This document shows positions 8,813 to 16,506 of a stretch of 64,000 nt of DNA, piece by piece (position 1 is the first letter of the stretch; every line of letters begins with the position of its first letter). Made by a program: the position numbers and the translations under genes. The stretch is from Streptomyces xiamenensis (GTDB lineage: Bacteria > Actinomycetota > Actinomycetes > Streptomycetales > Streptomycetaceae): positions 2,728,001 through 2,792,000 of the forward strand of contig NZ_CP009922.3 in assembly GCF_000993785.3 (NCBI RefSeq), read 5' to 3'. The notes under the pieces are model-generated. The model saw only the letters and a program-made list of their open reading frames with translations. It did no database searches and was not told the origin of the DNA.

Positions 8813-10383
8813 GCCGCATCACCTTCCATTACGAGGTCGAGCACGCGGTGCTCGTCGATGTCATCGGCGGCCGCCTCGGCGACGATCCGCCCGTCCGCTA
8901 TCACCAGCACCCGGTCGGAGAGTCCGATGACCTCTTCGATCTCGCTGGAGACGACCACCACGGCGATGCCCTGGGCCGACAGTTCACGGATGAGGGCGTA
9001 GATCTCGGTCCGGGCGCCGACGTCCACGCCCCGGCTGGGCTCGTCCAGCAGCAGCACGCGGCAGCCGCGCAGGAGCCAGCGGGCGAGCACCACCTTCTGC
9101 TGGTTGCCGCCGGAGAGGTTGCCCACCGGCCGGGTCACTCCGGCCGGGCGCACGTCCAGCGCCTCGGTGTGCTCGGCGGCGGCCTCCTGCTCGCTGCCGC
9201 TGTCCAGGAACCCGGCGCGCTGGAAGCGGGCGAGGGAGGCGAGGGTGATGTTGCGGTAGACGGCGTCCGACAGGATGAGCGCCTGGCTCTTGCGCTCCTC
9301 GGGACAGAAGCCGATGCCGGCCGCCATGGCGGAGCCGACCCGTCCCGGGCGCACCTTCTCGCCGCCGACCCGGACCGTTCCGGTGGCGGACTTGCGGGCG
9401 CCGTAGACGGTTTCCAGGATTTCGGAGCGGCCGGAGCCGACCAGACCGGCCAGGCCCAGGATCTCCCCGGGGCGCACGGCGAAGCCCACGTCGGAGAACT
9501 CGCCGGGACGGGAGAGGTTCTCCACCTCCAGCACCGGCTCCTCGCTCTCGCGCACGCCGGGGCGGTCCGGGAAGACGTACTCGATGGAGCGTCCGGTCAT
9601 CAGCCGGATGATCTCCGAGGTCGGGGTGTCGGCGGCCGGGAGCCCGGTGGCGACGGTGCGGCCGTCCTTGAGGACGGTGATGCGGTCGCCGATGCGCCGG
9701 ATCTCCTCCAGGCGGTGCGAGATGTAGATGATCGCGATGCCCTGGGCGGCCAGGTCGGCGACGACGGTGAACAGCCGGCCGACCTCCTCCTGGTCCAGGA
9801 CGGCGGAGGGCTCGTCCATGATGATCAGGCGGGCGTCGTGCGACAGGGCCCTGGCCATCGAGACGATCTGCTTCCCGGCCGCCGAGAGCGCGCCGACCTC
9901 GGTGTTCGGTGACATCTCCGGGTGGCCCAGCCGCTTGAGCAGCTCGGCGGTGGCCGTGGTGATCTCCCGGCGGGCGGTGAAGCCGAAGGCGGCGCGCTCG
10001 TGCCCGAGGTAGATGTTCTCCGCCACCGACAGGCCGTCCACCAGGTCGAGTTCCTGGTAGATCGTCGCGATGCCGCGCTCCAGCGCCGCCTGCGGACGCG
10101 GGAAGCGGACCTCCTCGCCCTGCCACAGGATGCGGCCGGTGTCCGGCTGGTGCGCTCCGGCGAGCACCTTGATGAGGGTGGACTTGCCGGCGCCGTTCTG
10201 GCCGAGGAGGCAGTGCACCTCGCCGGGGAGAACGTCCAGGTCGATGCCGTCGAGGGCGCGGACGCCCGGGAAGTGCTTGACGATGCCGTGCATCGCCAGC
10301 AGCGGTTCGCCTGCGTCCGTGACCGGTGCCTGGTGCTGTGGCTGCTCCGGGGACGGGCCGGACGCCTTCGGTGGGCCTGTCAT
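8809..10383 (-). CDS. Sugar ABC transporter ATP-binding protein, duplicated (RbsA-type)
   Basis: A 524-aa double ATPase. The first half has a full Walker A (GQNGAGKSTL) and signature region LSAAGKQIVSMARAL. The second half has a degenerate Walker A (GLVGSGRSEIL) but a canonical LSGGNQQKVVLARWL signature and LLLDEPSRGVDVGA. This asymmetry is normal for RbsA/MglA proteins. I take the ATG at 10383 as start; upstream in-frame sequence crosses the promoter and the antisense of the ROK gene and is not coding. It is the first gene of the minus-strand sugar operon and is divergent from the ROK regulator, which is its probable controller. Confidence 0.93.
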   Translation of the reverse strand: MTGPPKASGPSPEQPQHQAPVTDAGEPLLAMHGIVKHFPGVRALDGIDLDVLPGEVHCLLGQNGAGKSTLIKVLAGAHQPDTGRILWQGEEVRFPRPQAALERGIATIYQELDLVDGLSVAENIYLGHERAAFGFTARREITTATAELLKRLGHPEMSPNTEVGALSAAGKQIVSMARALSHDARLIIMDEPSAVLDQEEVGRLFTVVADLAAQGIAIIYISHRLEEIRRIGDRITVLKDGRTVATGLPAADTPTSEIIRLMTGRSIEYVFPDRPGVRESEEPVLEVENLSRPGEFSDVGFAVRPGEILGLAGLVGSGRSEILETVYGARKSATGTVRVGGEKVRPGRVGSAMAAGIGFCPEERKSQALILSDAVYRNITLASLARFQRAGFLDSGSEQEAAAEHTEALDVRPAGVTRPVGNLSGGNQQKVVLARWLLRGCRVLLLDEPSRGVDVGARTEIYALIRELSAQGIAVVVVSSEIEEVIGLSDRVLVIADGRIVAEAAADDIDEHRVLDLVMEGDAA

Positions 10384-10456
10384 GGCCGTCAACGTAGGGA
10401 GGCTTTTGCCGGGAGTCAATAGAAAGTGCAGCAGTTTGTGCGAGAAGATCGGGTGG

Positions 10457-10483
10457 TACAAGACGTAAGCCCGGTGCGTTGTA
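10457..10483. promoter_or_regulatory. Candidate ROK operator in the divergent promoter region
   Basis: The 150-bp region between the ABC operon and the ROK gene contains TACAA (10457-10461) and TTGTA (10479-10483). They form an imperfect dyad, TACAAGACG versus CGTTGTA, centred near 10470. Position and symmetry fit a regulator site, but the arms are short and this is only a suggestion. Confidence 0.3.
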
Positions 10484-10534
10484 TCGTGAATCATGCGCTT
10501 ACGGTCCGCAGTCGACAGAAGGGCAGGGCTCACC

Positions 10535-11752
10535 ATGGCGGAGGCGGAAGACGGCCTGCCATCGGCCGGGCAGGCGGCGGGAGCCGCCACACTGCTGCGG
10601 CTGGTACGTGACGGCCGCCCGCGCACCCGGGCCGAACTCGTCGCGGAGACCGGCATGGGCCGCTCGGCCGTCGCCGAACGCGTGGACACCCTGCTCACCT
10701 CGGGGCTGCTGACCCAGACCGACAACGCCCGCTCGACCGGCGGCCGGCCGCCGTCGACCTTCGTCTTCAACCCGTCCTCGCGGGTCGTCCTGGCCGCCGA
10801 CGTCGGCGCCACCCACGCCAAGACGGCGATCACCGACATGGCGGGGGCCGTGCTGGCCGAGGAAGACCTCACCCTGGAGATCGCGGCCGGGCCCGAGACC
10901 GTGCTCAAGCAGGTCAGCGAACACGGCGAGGCCCTGCTCGGCCGGGCGGGCCGGGACCGCGGCGACCTGCTCGGCATCGGCATCGGCCTGCCGGGGCCGG
11001 TCGAACACGCCTCGGGCAAGCCGACCAATCCGCCGATCATGCCCGGCTGGGACGGCTTCGACGTACCGGCGTACGTGGCCGACCTGCTCGGTACCCGGGC
11101 GCTGGTCGACAACGACGTCAACCTGATGGCGCTCGGCGAGCACCGCACCCAGTGGCCCGAGTGGCAGCACATGATCTACGTCAAGATCGCCACCGGCATC
11201 GGCAGCGGGCTGATCGCCGACGGACGGCTGCACCGGGGGTCCCAGGGCGTGGCCGGCGACATGGGCCATGTGCAGCTGCCCAACGAGGCGGACGTCCCGT
11301 GCCGGTGCGGCAACACCGGCTGCCTGGAGGCGCTGGCCAGCGGGGCGGCCCTCGCGGCGAAACTGACCGAGCTGGGGATGCCCGCGCTCAGCAGCGCCGA
11401 TGTGGTGGCCCAGGCGCGCAACGGGTCGGTGACCACCCTGAAGCTGATCCGGCAGGCCGGACGGCACATCGGGGAGGTCCTGGCGACGGCGGTGAGCCTG
11501 TTCAACCCGTCCGGGATCGTGATCGGCGGGGCGCTCTCCCAGGCCGGCGAACACCTGGTGGCCGGCATCCGGGAGGTCGTCTACCAGCGGTCACTGCCGC
11601 TGGCGACCCAGGACCTGCGCATCGTCCAGTCGGCGGCCGGCGAACGGGCCGGGGTGTACGGGGCGGCCGCGATGGTGGTGGAACACGCCTTCACCCCGGC
11701 CGAACTCCCCCAGCACCTGCTGCCCCCGGCGCCCCGGGCGGCGACGGCCTGA
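10535..11752 (+). CDS. ROK family transcriptional regulator
   Basis: A 405-aa ROK protein: N-terminal winged helix (LLRLVRDGRPRTRAELVAETGMGRSAVAERV) plus C-terminal actin-like sugar-binding/kinase fold. It has DVGATHAKTAI (phosphate-1-like), LGIGIGLPGPVE, and the zinc-binding ROK signature with CRCGNTGCLEALASG near residue 255. I choose the ATG at 10535 because it follows a purine-rich AAGGGCAGGG. An ATG at 10493 would add 14 residues but has no ribosome site and lies in the likely operator region. Being divergent from the RbsABC-type operon, it probably represses that operon until an intracellular sugar binds. Confidence 0.9.
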   Translation: MAEAEDGLPSAGQAAGAATLLRLVRDGRPRTRAELVAETGMGRSAVAERVDTLLTSGLLTQTDNARSTGGRPPSTFVFNPSSRVVLAADVGATHAKTAITDMAGAVLAEEDLTLEIAAGPETVLKQVSEHGEALLGRAGRDRGDLLGIGIGLPGPVEHASGKPTNPPIMPGWDGFDVPAYVADLLGTRALVDNDVNLMALGEHRTQWPEWQHMIYVKIATGIGSGLIADGRLHRGSQGVAGDMGHVQLPNEADVPCRCGNTGCLEALASGAALAAKLTELGMPALSSADVVAQARNGSVTTLKLIRQAGRHIGEVLATAVSLFNPSGIVIGGALSQAGEHLVAGIREVVYQRSLPLATQDLRIVQSAAGERAGVYGAAAMVVEHAFTPAELPQHLLPPAPRAATA

Positions 11753-11818
11753 GACCGGGCGCCCACGAGCCGTCCGGGCCGCCGGGCGCCCGCTCTCGGG
11801 CACCCACGCATGACAAAG

Positions 11819-11855
11819 GGCCGGGCCCCGCATCCCTGGGATGCGGGGCCCGGCC
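11819..11855. terminator. Bidirectional terminator between ROK and cold-shock genes
   Basis: A perfect 17-bp stem (11819-11835 with 11839-11855) closes on a 3-nt loop CTG. AAA lies on the left side and TT on the right. It sits between two convergent genes and can serve both. Confidence 0.85.
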
Positions 11856-11892
11856 TTCACGCGTGATTCAAAGGTGCGTGAGCGCCTCAGGA

Positions 11893-12096
11893 TCAGGCGG
11901 GGACGATGTTCTCCGCCTGCGGGCCCTTCTGGCCCTGCACGACGTCGAAGGTCACCTTCTGGCCTTCCTGGAGCTCACGGAAACCCTGGGTGGCGATGTT
12001 CGAGTAGTGGGCGAAGACGTCGGGGCCGCCACCCTCCTGCTCGATGAAGCCGAAGCCCTTTTCCGAGTTGAACCACTTCACAGTGCCACTGGCCAT
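11893..12096 (-). CDS. Cold shock protein (CspA family)
   Basis: A 67-aa single cold-shock domain: [20 protein letters not shown] contains RNP1 (KGFGFIE), and RNP2 is represented by VFAHYSNI. It acts as an RNA chaperone binding single-stranded nucleic acid. The length is typical, and the ATG at 12096 is preceded by a strong GAAGGAG. Its leader (plus-strand 12097 onward) can fold into nested stems, see the separate entry. Regulation through the leader RNA is plausible for this family but is inferred here. Confidence 0.97.
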   Translation of the reverse strand: MASGTVKWFNSEKGFGFIEQEGGGPDVFAHYSNIATQGFRELQEGQKVTFDVVQGQKGPQAENIVPA

Positions 12097-12110
12097 GTCA
12101 TATCTCCTTC

Positions 12111-12166
12111 GGGGCAGTACCGAAACCCGCACCTTGCGGGCTGCGTGTCGCCGCGATGATTGCCCC
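12111..12166 (-). promoter_or_regulatory. Structured 5' leader of the cold-shock gene
   Basis: Two nested stems lie just upstream of the csp ribosome site. The outer stem pairs 12111-12116 (GGGGCA) with 12161-12166 (TGCCCC). The inner one is a tight hairpin, 12126-12131 with 12135-12140 (CCCGCA/TGCGGG, 3-nt loop). This resembles the structured leaders of cold-shock mRNAs; no specific RNA family is recognised. Confidence 0.4.
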
Positions 12167-12340
12167 ACCGGAGGAAAACCGGAAAAACAAAAAAACTCCC
12201 ACCGGTCCGAGAGTAACGACCCCGGAAAGCGACAGGAGCATTTCACGTCTGGGAACCACAACTGCAACCAGTTTCCGAGGCTAGCACGAGACCGGGGAAG
12301 GACGAAGAAAAAACGTGAACGGGCCCCGAAGATCACCCTC

Positions 12341-12368
12341 CACACCGTGACGAATCGGTCACGGTGTG
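12341..12368. promoter_or_regulatory. Perfect 11-bp palindrome in the csp/ATP-grasp intergenic region
   Basis: CACACCGTGAC (12341-12351) and its exact complement (12358-12368) flank a 6-nt spacer GAATCG. The interval 12097-12581 between the divergent csp and ATP-grasp genes has no other supportable gene. The element may be an operator for one of the two promoters or a hairpin in a leader transcript. Confidence 0.45.
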
Positions 12369-12581
12369 CGTCGTCCCGCCGGACGCGGCGAGAGCAACCC
12401 CGCCCCGACGCACCGGAGATCGAACAGACGTACCCGTTCTCCGGCGGCGCAGGGCCACTGAATCATCCGAACGAGGTGTTTGTCGCGGGAAGTTCCGGGA
12501 CAGACCCGGGCGGTGGGCGCGGCGTGCCTACATTCGTGAGGCCGCTGACCGGGCGGGGACGGGAGAGGGGTGGCCGGACCG

Positions 12582-13889
12582 ATGCGACAGACCGTCCTGG
12601 AGGGCGTACCGGCCGACACGGGGCTCGCCCTGCTGAGGGAACTCGTCGACGAGGCCGTCTGGCTGGACCGCTCCCCCTACCTCAGCCACGCCTTCGGGAC
12701 CGAGGACACCGGGCGCTGGCTGCGGCCCGCCGTCCTCCCCCGGCAGACCGCGCGGGAGACGGCGGACCCCGTGGCCGGCGCAGGAACCGGCCGCCGGGTG
12801 GCCCTCGCCCCCGGCCCTGAACACGGCCCCCGGGCCGCCGAGTGGGCCCGGTCCCACGGGCACCGGCTGCTCTCCCCCGCCGCCGGCATCACCGCCACCG
12901 CCGGGGACAAGATCGACGCGCTGGCCCTGCTGGCCGAGGCCGGCGTCCCCGTGCCCGAACACGTCCTCGTCCCCGCCACCGGCCGCCGCGGCACCGCCGC
13001 GTACTGGCCCGCCCCCTGGAAACAGGCCGTCCTCCAGCGCCGCGAGAACACCCTGCGCGGCCGGGGCACCGTCCGCGTCACCAGCCGCCCCGAACTGACC
13101 CGGGCGCTGTGCGTGTGGGAGGGCCACCGCCTCAAACTCAGCCGGCTGGTGCCCGGTCTGCCGCTCACCGTCACGGGCTGCGCCGGAGGCGACCGCACCG
13201 TGGTCTCCGCCGTCTCCCACCAGTTGGTGGGGCTGCCGGAGCTGACCCCGCACTGGGGCACCCCGTGCGGCGGCCAGCTGGCCGGGCCCGCCGACCTGCC
13301 GCCGGGGGTGCACGCGGCGGCCCGGGACGCCGCGCACCGGGTCGGCGAGGTGCTGCGCGGGCGCGGCTACCGGGGCGTGTTCGGGCTCGACCTGGTCGCC
13401 GAGGACGGCCGGGTGCTGGCGGTGGAGATCAACCCCGGCTTCCAGACGGCGGTCTCCCTCACCCACGCCGCCGAGCGGGCCGCCGGACTGCTGCCCGTCC
13501 TGGGGCTGCACATCCTGGCCCAGCTGCTGCCCGCCCTGCCCGCCTCCCGCGCGGTGCACGGCGATCTCCCGCCGCTGAGCCAGATCCTGGTGCACGCGCG
13601 GCGCGCGGCCAGCCTCGGCCCGGACCTGCCGAGCCCCGGCCGGTACCGGCTGACGCCGCACGGCCCGCGCCCGCTCGCCGGCAGCCCGCCGGTGACGGAG
13701 CTGGCGCCGGGCGAGGCGCTGTGCTGGCCGCGCGTGGTGCGCGGGGACGGCCCGGTGCGTACCGGCGACGAACTCATGCTGGTGCAGTTCAACGCCCGCA
13801 CGGTGCCGCTCGTCCCGCGCCCGCGGCTCAGTACGGCCGCCAGCGGCTGGGCGACGGCCATCAACCGGGCGCTGGGCGCGGGACGGTAG
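12582..13889 (+). CDS. Orphan ATP-grasp domain enzyme
   Basis: A 435-aa protein with a carboxylate-amine/thiol ligase ATP-grasp core. TATAGDKIDALALLAEAGVPVPEHVL (around residue 105) is the pre-ATP-grasp junction. GYRGVFGLDLVAEDGRVLAVEINPGF (around residues 263-288) carries the Mg-binding E and ExNP motif. The N-terminal 90 residues and the C-terminal 120 are not recognised. I use ATG 12582, about 10 nt after GAGAGGGG; GTG 12570 is an alternative. Such enzymes join a carboxylate to an amine or similar nucleophile via an acyl-phosphate. The substrate is unknown. The only close neighbour is a convergent small acidic secreted protein 9 bp away. Confidence 0.72.
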   Translation: MRQTVLEGVPADTGLALLRELVDEAVWLDRSPYLSHAFGTEDTGRWLRPAVLPRQTARETADPVAGAGTGRRVALAPGPEHGPRAAEWARSHGHRLLSPAAGITATAGDKIDALALLAEAGVPVPEHVLVPATGRRGTAAYWPAPWKQAVLQRRENTLRGRGTVRVTSRPELTRALCVWEGHRLKLSRLVPGLPLTVTGCAGGDRTVVSAVSHQLVGLPELTPHWGTPCGGQLAGPADLPPGVHAAARDAAHRVGEVLRGRGYRGVFGLDLVAEDGRVLAVEINPGFQTAVSLTHAAERAAGLLPVLGLHILAQLLPALPASRAVHGDLPPLSQILVHARRAASLGPDLPSPGRYRLTPHGPRPLAGSPPVTELAPGEALCWPRVVRGDGPVRTGDELMLVQFNARTVPLVPRPRLSTAASGWATAINRALGAGR

Positions 13890-13898
13890 CGGGACGGC

Positions 13899-14285
13899 TC
13901 AGCCGGCGGGCGCCGGGGCCGGCACGAACCCCTCGTCGACCGGCGGCACGGACCCCTCGTCCACCGCCACCAGCTCGTCCTCCGGCGGACACGCCTCGGC
14001 GGCCTCCCCAGCCTCGGCGATCCCGTCCGCATCGGGCACCGGCGCGATCTCGGGGGCCGGTGCCGGCGCCTCGTCCCGCGGCGCCTCGGCGGGCTCGTCC
14101 ACGGGCGCGGGCTCGGCCACGGGCGCGGGCTCGGCCGGCGCCTCGTCCAGGGCCTCCAGCTCGGGCGACGGCGCGGGCCTGTCGGCGGGCGAGGCCGAGG
14201 CCACGCCCCACCCGGCCACGGCCAGGGCTCCCCCGGCGGCGAGACCGACCAGCACCCGACGCATCCGCTGCTTGCGAACGTTCAT
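13899..14285 (-). CDS. Small secreted Pro/Ala/Glu-rich protein
   Basis: A 128-aa protein. Residues 1-30 form a signal peptide (MNVRKQRMRRVLVGLAAGG, cleavage likely after ASA). The mature part is very acidic and Pro/Ala-rich with irregular PAPxxEPAPVDEPAE repeats, one Cys-containing segment (EACPPEDELV) and a near-duplicate VDEGSVPPVDEGFVP at the end. No enzymatic fold is evident and it is probably disordered. I chose the ATG at 14285 at the signal peptide rather than further-upstream frame-open sequence. It is convergent with the ATP-grasp gene. The function is not recognised. Confidence 0.6.
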   Translation of the reverse strand: MNVRKQRMRRVLVGLAAGGALAVAGWGVASASPADRPAPSPELEALDEAPAEPAPVAEPAPVDEPAEAPRDEAPAPAPEIAPVPDADGIAEAGEAAEACPPEDELVAVDEGSVPPVDEGFVPAPAPAG

Positions 14286-14704
14286 CACACCACTCCAACC
14301 GAACCACGCGGCAGGGGCCGACTGCCCCTCGCACAAAGGAAGTACGGAGCGGAGCCGTGCCGGGTTGCACGGCCAAAGGCGCGTTCTTCCCTCCGGCGAC
14401 CCACCCGCCGCCCGCCGACGACGCCGCGCTGACCCAACGCCGGTCCGGCCCGCCCCCCGACGGGCCGGTGCGCCGGCTTACGTGCCTACGTGATCCGGCG
14501 TCCAGAAACCTAGCGGCAGCCACTGACAATCGGCGGTGGCGCGAGGGGCCGGCCCAACCCGGACGAGATGCGGCAGGCCGCGCAGAACCATCGCTGTCCG
14601 CTCCGGCCGCGGTGGCACCGCGAGCCCTGCCGTGCGGGGATCATCCTGGACCGACCGCCCCGCCACCGGCCCCGTCACCAGCCCTCAGCCCCGCCCGCGT
14701 CCCG
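14286..14704. other. 419-bp intergenic region without a recognisable gene
   Basis: This lies between the small secreted protein and the HpcH/HpaI aldolase end. Short frames on both strands lack family features or ribosome sites. A CGCCGG...CCGGCG dyad near 14470-14500 encloses two TACGTG repeats; nothing else stands out. Confidence 0.5.
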
Positions 14705-15466
14705 TCAACCGCGCGCCGCCGCCAAGTGCGCGGCCGCCGCCTGTTCCAGGTGGTTCAGGTCGCACGCCACCGTGGCGAAGCTGAAGCCCTGCGCCAGCCG
14801 GCGGGCCGCCGCCTCGCCCGAGGGGGTGTGGATGCCCGCCCCGATGCCCGCCGCCCGCGCCGCTTCGGCCACCACGGCGAGCGCCGCCTCGAATTCCTCG
14901 CTCACCGCCGGGTCGGTCGAGGTCGCCCCGCCCAGCGCGATCGTCAGGTCCGAGGGGCCGATGTACACCGCGTCGACCCCGTCGGTCGCGCAGATCTCCG
15001 TGACGTTGGCCAGTGCCTCCCGCGTCTCGACCATCACGATGCACGCCACCTCGCGGTCGGCCACCGCCGGGGCGGGGCCGATCCGCAGCATCGAGCGCAT
15101 CGGCCCGTACGAGCGCACCCCGTGCGGCGGGTACCGGCAGGCGCTGACGGCCGCCGCCGCCTGCTCCGCCGTGTTGACCATCGGGACGATGACGCCGCGT
15201 GCGCCCGCGTCCAGCGACTGCCCGATCCAGAACGGGTCGTTCGCCGGCACCCGTACCATGCCGGCCGCCGTCCCGCGCGCGTCGATGGCGGTCAGTGAGC
15301 CGAGGATGCCTTTGTAGTCGAGCAGCCCGTGCTGCGCGTCCACGCACACGTAGTCCCAGCCCTGCCCGGCGATCCGCTCGGTGCCGACGGGGTTGTCCAG
15401 GACCACCCAGTAGCCGGTCATCGGCTCGCGGGCGCGTATCCGGGCGGCGAAGTTCTCCACGGTCAT
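14705..15466 (-). CDS. HpcH/HpaI family aldolase
   Basis: A 253-aa class II (metal-dependent) pyruvate-type aldolase. It has the family pattern DYVCVDAQHGLLDYKG near residue 36, RVPANDPFWIGQSLDAGARGVIVPMVNT with the metal and Arg region, and DAVYIGPSDLTIALG near residue 170. Members cleave 4-hydroxy-2-oxoacids to pyruvate or related 2-oxoacids plus an aldehyde. It is the last gene of a four-gene minus-strand operon with a D-2-hydroxyacid dehydrogenase, an aldo/keto reductase and an Nramp-like transporter. A place in acid-sugar breakdown is likely, but the exact donor/acceptor pair is not deducible. Confidence 0.9.
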   Translation of the reverse strand: MTVENFAARIRAREPMTGYWVVLDNPVGTERIAGQGWDYVCVDAQHGLLDYKGILGSLTAIDARGTAAGMVRVPANDPFWIGQSLDAGARGVIVPMVNTAEQAAAAVSACRYPPHGVRSYGPMRSMLRIGPAPAVADREVACIVMVETREALANVTEICATDGVDAVYIGPSDLTIALGGATSTDPAVSEEFEAALAVVAEAARAAGIGAGIHTPSGEAAARRLAQGFSFATVACDLNHLEQAAAAHLAAARG

Positions 15467-15502
15467 CAGGGGTCCGTTCCTCTCGGGGTCAGCGGCTCAG
15501 GG

Positions 15503-15547
15503 GTCGGCCGGTCAGGCGTCGGCCGGTCAGGGGTCGGCCGGTCAGCG
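15503..15547. repeat. Three tandem 15-bp repeats
   Basis: The unit GTCGGCCGGTCAGG(C/G) starts at 15503, 15518 and 15533, with the last copy ending in the stop codon region of the aldo/keto reductase gene. A related GGGTCAGCGGCTCAGG lies just before. It looks like slippage-type microduplication in an intergenic spacer. Confidence 0.8.
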
Positions 15548-16492
15548 GTGGTACGCGGGGGCCGGGCCGCGCAAGGTCTGCCACACGGCGTCGATGCGGT
15601 CGAGGGCCTCGGCCGGCAGCGGGCCGCGCCTGGCAGCCGTGATGTTGGCGCGCAGGTGGCCGAGCGTGGAGGAGCCGACGAGGACCCCGTTCACCAGCGG
15701 CCGGTCCATCAGCCAGCGCAGCGCCAGTTCGGGCAGCGGGACGCCGAGACCGTCCGCGACCACCGTCAGTTCGGTGACGGCGGCGAACAACTGGCGGTCC
15801 CAGTAGCGCTCGCGGTACATCGCCGCCAGCCGCGAGTCCCCGAACCGGCCGTGCTCCGGCGGCTCCTCGAACCGGTGCCGCCCGGTCAGCAGCCCGCCGC
15901 CCAGCGGGTTGTACACGATGGTGGAGATCCCGGCCGAGGCCGCGTACTCCGCGTACTCCTCCTCGACGCGCCGCGCGATGAGGTTGTACAGCGACTGCGA
16001 GACCGCCGGGACCGGGGCGCCGCGCAGCCGTGCCTCGGCGCGCAGTTCGGCGATGCGCCAGGCGGGGTAGTTGGAGACACCGACCTCCCGGATGAGCCCC
16101 TCCGCCGCCAGTGCGGCGAGGGTGTCCAGGGTCTCGACGATCTCCGTGTCCCGGTCCGGCTGGTGCAGGTAGAAGAGGTCGAGGCGGTCGGTGCGCAGCC
16201 GCCGCAGGCTGCCCTCGACGCTGCGGCGCAGCGCGCCGGCCGACAGCGGGGCGGCGCCGGCGGCGTCCTCGTGCGGCATGCCCGCCTTGGAGGCGATCCG
16301 GAACCGGTCGCGGCGCCCGCCGCCCGCCAGCAGTTCGCCCAGGATCTCCTCGCAGGCGCCGCCCGCGTACACGTTGGCGGTGTCCAGCATGGTGATGCCG
16401 GCTTCCTCGGCGAGGTCGAGCATGGCGGCGGCGCCGGCCGCGTCGACGGTGTCGCCGAAGGTCATGGTGCCGAGTACCAGTTCAGCGGACAT
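15542..16492 (-). CDS. Aldo/keto reductase
   Basis: A 316-aa NADPH-dependent oxidoreductase with a TIM-barrel AKR fold. It shows LGTMTFGDTV at the N-terminus, the catalytic Asp/Tyr region ITMLDTANVYAGG (about residues 33-45), the catalytic Lys in RIASKAG, the His-containing LFYLHQPDRDT, and the cofactor-binding NGVLVGSSTLGHL. The ATG at 16492 gives the family's normal length; earlier in-frame sequence overlaps the next gene in another frame and is not credible. It is co-directional and tightly spaced with the D-2-hydroxyacid dehydrogenase gene, so it probably reduces or oxidises an intermediate of the same catabolic route. Confidence 0.92.
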   Translation of the reverse strand: MSAELVLGTMTFGDTVDAAGAAAMLDLAEEAGITMLDTANVYAGGACEEILGELLAGGGRRDRFRIASKAGMPHEDAAGAAPLSAGALRRSVEGSLRRLRTDRLDLFYLHQPDRDTEIVETLDTLAALAAEGLIREVGVSNYPAWRIAELRAEARLRGAPVPAVSQSLYNLIARRVEEEYAEYAASAGISTIVYNPLGGGLLTGRHRFEEPPEHGRFGDSRLAAMYRERYWDRQLFAAVTELTVVADGLGVPLPELALRWLMDRPLVNGVLVGSSTLGHLRANITAARRGPLPAEALDRIDAVWQTLRGPAPAYHR

Positions 16493-16506
16493 AAGCGGGG
16501 CTCCTT

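Noticed and set aside
10493..10534. Upstream start for the ROK regulator at 10493
   Set aside because: No ribosome site and it would run through the likely operator. ATG 10535 with a purine-rich upstream sequence is preferred.
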